A DNA stretch of 64,000 nucleotides from Aeromicrobium endophyticum (GTDB lineage: Bacteria; Actinomycetota; Actinomycetes; Propionibacteriales; Nocardioidaceae), in the NCBI RefSeq assembly GCF_003586285.1, contig NZ_QUBR01000002.1:372001-436000 (forward strand), given 5' to 3'. The position numbers and the translations under genes were made by a program. This document shows, in pieces, positions 60,990 to 64,000 of the stretch. Below the pieces are notes generated by a model. It saw only the letters and a program-made list of their open reading frames with translations. It was not told the DNA's origin and ran no database searches. The first letter of the stretch is position 1. Each line of letters opens with the position of its first letter.

Positions 60990-62987
60990 GTGACGACGGG
61001 GGAGACGGACAGGCCGGCCGACGCGGCCGAGCAGCTGTCGCTCGTGCCCGTTCCCGCGGCCGAACCCGTCCCCGAATCGCGGCCGACCGCCGTCGTGCGT
61101 CCCGTCGCGAAGGTCGTGGTCGACTCCGGGCTCGCCCACCTCGACCGTCCCTTCGACTACGCCGTGCCGGCCGACCTCGACCTGCAGGCGGTGCCGGGCT
61201 GCCGCGTCAAGGTGCGCTTCGCGGGGCGACTCGTCGACGGCTTCGTCGTCGAGCGCGTCGACCGCACCGAGCACCTCGGCCGGCTCGCACCCCTCGCGAA
61301 GGTCGTCTCGTCCGAGGTCGTGCTGACGCCCGAGGTGCTCGACCTCGCCCGGATCGTCGCCGACCGGTACGCCGGGGTGCTCGGCGACGTCCTGAGGCTC
61401 GCGATCCCGCCGCGTCATGCCCGGGCCGAGAAGGCACCGCGCCCACGGCGCGACGACGCGGTCTCGGTCGCGAGCCTCGACGGCTGGCAGACGTACGTCC
61501 ACGGGCTCGGCTTCGTGACCTCGTTGCAGGCCGGCGAGAGCCCGCGGGCCTGGTGGACCGCGGTGCCCGGTGCCGACCCGGCCCGCCTCGTCGCCGAGGC
61601 GGTGCTGGCGACGCTGGCGTCCGGCCGGGGAGCCGTGGTCTGCGTCCCCGACGTGCGCGACGTCGCGCGGTGGGACGCGGTGTTCACCGACGTGCTGGGC
61701 GCCGACCGGCACGTCGCGCTCACGGCGGCGCAGCCCGCCGAGCGACGCTACCGCTCGTTCCTGGCAGCGGCACGTGGAGACGTCCGGGTCGTCCTCGGCA
61801 CCCGTGCCGCGGCCCTCGCACCCGTCGCCGACCTGGGCCTGGTCGTGATGTGGGACGACGGCGACGACCTGTTCGCCGAGCCGCGTGCGCCCTACCCGCA
61901 CGCCCGCGAGGTGCTGCTGCTGCGCGCCGCCCGTCAGGCGACGGCGGTGCTGATCGGCGGATACGCCCGCACGGCCGAGGGGCAGTCGCTGGTCGAGAGC
62001 GGCTGGTGCACCGAGCTGGCCGCCGAGCAGCGCGCGCGTCGCCGGGCGTGGCCGCAGCTCGAGGTCACCGACGGCTCGACCGCGGGTGCCGCACCGGTCC
62101 GTCTGCCGCAGCAGGCGTTCAGGGCCATCCGCGCGGCGGAGGGATCGGTGCTCATCCAGGTGCCGCGCCGCGGCTACCGCGACGTCCTCGCGTGCCAGAC
62201 GTGTCGCGAGCCGGCGCGCTGCGCCGAGTGCCAAGGCCCGTTGGGGCAGCCGTCGGCGTCGGCGCCGGTCGCGTGCCGGTGGTGCGGGCGCGAGGCGTCG
62301 CCGTGGGAGTGCCCGCACTGCCACGGCACGTCGCTGCGGTCTCCGGTGGTCGGGGCCCTGCGGACGGCCGAGGAGTTCGCTCGCGCCTTCCCCGACCGCG
62401 AGGTCGTCACGTCGGGCGGCTCGTCGGTGCTCGACGACCTGCCGGCCGGGCGTCGCATCGTGCTGTCGACGCCCGGCGCCGAGCCGCACGTCGAGGGAGG
62501 CTACGACGCCGTGATCCTGCTCGACACGTGGTTGATGCTGGGCCGCGAGGACGTCCGGGTCGACGAGGAGTCGCACCGGCGCTGGTTCAACGCGCTCGCC
62601 CTCGCCCGGCCGGGTGGCCGCGCCGTCGCGATCGGCGACCCACAGACGCTCCAGGCGCTGGTCCGGGCCGATCCGGCCGGCTTCGCAGCCCGCGAGCTCG
62701 CGAGTCGCACCGAGACGCACCTGCCGCCCGCCGCGCGACTCGTGACGGTCGACGGCCCCGACGACGTCCTCACCGATCTGGCCCGGCGCACGTGGACGCC
62801 CCACACCGAGGTGCTGGGGCCCGTGCCGGTCGACCAACGCTCACCCGACGCCGGCGAGCGCCTGATCCTGCGCACACCACGTCGCGAGGGAGCGACGCTC
62901 GCGGCCCAGCTCGCGGCCGTGGCGGCCGAGCGCAGCGCTGCGAAGCTGCCGGGCCTACGCATCCAGGTCGACCCGCCGACGTTCTAG
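60990..62987 (+). CDS. priA: Primosomal protein PriA (probable, helicase motifs degenerate)
   Basis: 665 residues from GTG 60990. An N-terminal 3'-DNA-binding domain (VDSGLAHLDRPFDYAVPADL, GCRVKVRFAGRLVDGFVVER) is complete. At the place of Walker A there is only ESPRAWWTAVPGADPARL, and the DEAH box is replaced by MWDDGDDLF. The zinc-binding Cys pairs are kept (CQTCREPARCAEC, CRWCG, CPHC). Loss of the ATPase motifs is typical of actinobacterial PriA, so it is probably a structural restart factor rather than an active helicase. Confidence 0.92.
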   Translation: MTTGETDRPADAAEQLSLVPVPAAEPVPESRPTAVVRPVAKVVVDSGLAHLDRPFDYAVPADLDLQAVPGCRVKVRFAGRLVDGFVVERVDRTEHLGRLAPLAKVVSSEVVLTPEVLDLARIVADRYAGVLGDVLRLAIPPRHARAEKAPRPRRDDAVSVASLDGWQTYVHGLGFVTSLQAGESPRAWWTAVPGADPARLVAEAVLATLASGRGAVVCVPDVRDVARWDAVFTDVLGADRHVALTAAQPAERRYRSFLAAARGDVRVVLGTRAAALAPVADLGLVVMWDDGDDLFAEPRAPYPHAREVLLLRAARQATAVLIGGYARTAEGQSLVESGWCTELAAEQRARRRAWPQLEVTDGSTAGAAPVRLPQQAFRAIRAAEGSVLIQVPRRGYRDVLACQTCREPARCAECQGPLGQPSASAPVACRWCGREASPWECPHCHGTSLRSPVVGALRTAEEFARAFPDREVVTSGGSSVLDDLPAGRRIVLSTPGAEPHVEGGYDAVILLDTWLMLGREDVRVDEESHRRWFNALALARPGGRAVAIGDPQTLQALVRADPAGFAARELASRTETHLPPAARLVTVDGPDDVLTDLARRTWTPHTEVLGPVPVDQRSPDAGERLILRTPRREGATLAAQLAAVAAERSAAKLPGLRIQVDPPTF

Positions 62988-63004
62988 CCCCGCGCCCTCG
63001 TGGG

Positions 63005-63055
63005 GCGGTGCGTTGGCGTCCACTGAGCCGGCCGCGGTGGACGCTGGCGCACCGC
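63005..63055. repeat. Hairpin between priA and fmt
   Basis: GCGGTGCG-ttg-GCGTCCAC (63005-63023) pairs with GTGGACGC-tgg-CGCACCGC (63037-63055): two perfect 8-bp blocks around a symmetrical 3-base mismatch. It occupies most of the 95-base gap, ending 15 bases before the fmt -10. It could end priA transcription or be a regulator site for fmt. Confidence 0.6.
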
Positions 63056-63070
63056 TCACGGGCTGCGGCC

Positions 63071-63076
63071 TAGACT
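63071..63076 (+). promoter_or_regulatory. -10 element of fmt
   Basis: TAGACT ends six bases before GTG 63083, indicating a leaderless message. Confidence 0.55.
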
Positions 63077-63082
63077 CGCGGG

Positions 63083-64000
63083 GTGAGAATCGTCTTCGCA
63101 GGAACCCCCGAGACGGCGCTCCCGTCCCTCGAGGCGCTCGTGGCCAGCCGCCACGACGTCGTGGCCGTCGTGACCAGGCCCGACGCGCCGGCCGGTCGTG
63201 GACGCGCCGTGACGCCGTCGCCGGTCGCGCTGGCCGCCGAGGCCCACGGCATCGAGGTGCTCAAGCCCGCCAAGCCGTCCGATGCCGACTTCATGGCCCG
63301 CCTGCGCGAGCTGGCGCCCGACTGCGTCCCGATCGTGGCGTACGGCGCCCTGATCCGGCGTGAGGCCCTCGACATCCCGCCGTTCGGCTGGATCAACCTG
63401 CACTTCTCGGTGCTGCCGTCATGGCGCGGCGCAGCCCCCGTGCAGCGAGCCATCATGGCCGGCGACGAGGTCACGGGCGCGACGGTCTTCAGCCTGGTCG
63501 AGGAGCTCGACGCCGGGCCCGTGCTCGGCACCATCACCGAGCTGATCCGCGACGACGACACCACCGCCGACCTGCTCGCGCGGCTCGCCGACTGGGGCAG
63601 CAAGCTGCTCGTCGATGTCGTCGACCACATCGAGGACGGCGACATCGCCGCGGTGCCGCAGCCCGACGACAACATCTCCTTCGCACCCAAGCTGTCGACC
63701 GACGAGGCCCGCATCGACTGGAACCGCCCGGCGTTCGCGATCGACCGGCACATCCGCGGATGCACCCCGGCCCCTGGCGCCTGGACGACGCTGGGGGGCG
63801 AGCGGGTCAAGATCGGCCCCGCGTCGATCGCCGCCGAGAGCACCCTCGAGCCCGGGCACATCGATGCCGGCAAGCGCGAGGTGCGGGTCGGCACGTCCAC
63901 GACCGACCTGGTGCTCGGTGACGTCCAGGCCGTGGGCAAGAAGCGCATGGCCGCCGCCGACTGGGGCCGCGGCACGTCGCTCGACGGGGCCTCTTTCGAC
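63083..64000 (+). CDS. fmt: Methionyl-tRNA formyltransferase, 3' end outside the window
   Basis: 306 residues visible from GTG 63083; the frame is still open at 64000. MRIVFAGTPETALPSLEALV, VVTRPDAPAGRGR, the catalytic FGWINLHFSVLPSWRGAAPV, and VFSLVEELDAGPVL are diagnostic. The C-terminal tRNA-binding domain is almost complete (KRMAAADWGRG), so only a few codons are probably missing. It formylates initiator Met-tRNA. Its start is leaderless. Confidence 0.96.
   Translation, partial: MRIVFAGTPETALPSLEALVASRHDVVAVVTRPDAPAGRGRAVTPSPVALAAEAHGIEVLKPAKPSDADFMARLRELAPDCVPIVAYGALIRREALDIPPFGWINLHFSVLPSWRGAAPVQRAIMAGDEVTGATVFSLVEELDAGPVLGTITELIRDDDTTADLLARLADWGSKLLVDVVDHIEDGDIAAVPQPDDNISFAPKLSTDEARIDWNRPAFAIDRHIRGCTPAPGAWTTLGGERVKIGPASIAAESTLEPGHIDAGKREVRVGTSTTDLVLGDVQAVGKKRMAAADWGRGTSLDGASFD

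Overview
The window is about 64 kb of very GC-rich, densely packed chromosome, and its gene content is that of a high-GC actinobacterium. Supporting signs are a mycobacterial-type integration host factor (mihF), a ferredoxin-fused FprB-type reductase, a PriA without a Walker A motif, a phosphatidylinositol-phosphate-synthase-like enzyme, a LexA box of actinobacterial type before ruvC, and many genes whose -10 hexamer (TAGRCT-like) sits 6-7 bases before the start codon, which implies leaderless mRNAs. Gene order and the neighbouring catabolic genes suggest a member of the Propionibacteriales such as Aeromicrobium or Nocardioides; that placement is an inference.

Bases 1-6000 are the most accessory part: the start of a class IV aminotransferase gene, three tRNA genes (Gly, Cys, Val) ending in a strong terminator, two small genes, and an oxidative cluster (TetR regulator, Baeyer-Villiger-type monooxygenase and acetoacetate-decarboxylase-like protein on the minus strand; a divergent GMC oxidoreductase on the plus strand).

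Bases 6000-13200 hold thrS, a HIT hydrolase and a CDP-alcohol phosphatidyltransferase, then an AurF-type diiron oxygenase next to a fused ferredoxin-reductase, then pdxS. A 350-base highly structured intergenic region separates pdxS from pdxT.

Bases 13500-24400 follow a classic actinobacterial order: pdxT, yebC, a membrane protein, ruvCAB (with an SOS box), yajC-secD-secF, a lipoprotein, apt, a 30-residue membrane peptide and relA. Between the convergent relA and DUF349 genes lies a small cassette: an AbiEi/DUF559-like gene flanked by arrays of one 22-bp repeat, two copies on the left and six inverted copies on the right.

Bases 26800-43700 carry a metallo-hydrolase, hisS, aspS, rarA, two small membrane proteins, alaS, ruvX, mltG, aroE, a short prepilin peptidase, aroC, aroK, aroB, a Xaa-Pro peptidase, efp and nusB, most of them overlapping by 1-4 bases as one long translationally coupled group. 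A WecG/TagA-type glycosyltransferase with a large hairpin at its start and a four-gene osmoprotectant ABC transporter follow.

Bases 48380-64000 are the pyrimidine operon (pyrR, pyrB, pyrC, carA, carB, pyrF) behind a PyrR-type RNA hairpin that can mask the pyrR ribosome binding site, then a second lipoprotein of the same family as the one before apt, mihF, gmk, rpoZ, coaBC, metK, priA and the start of fmt, which runs off the window.
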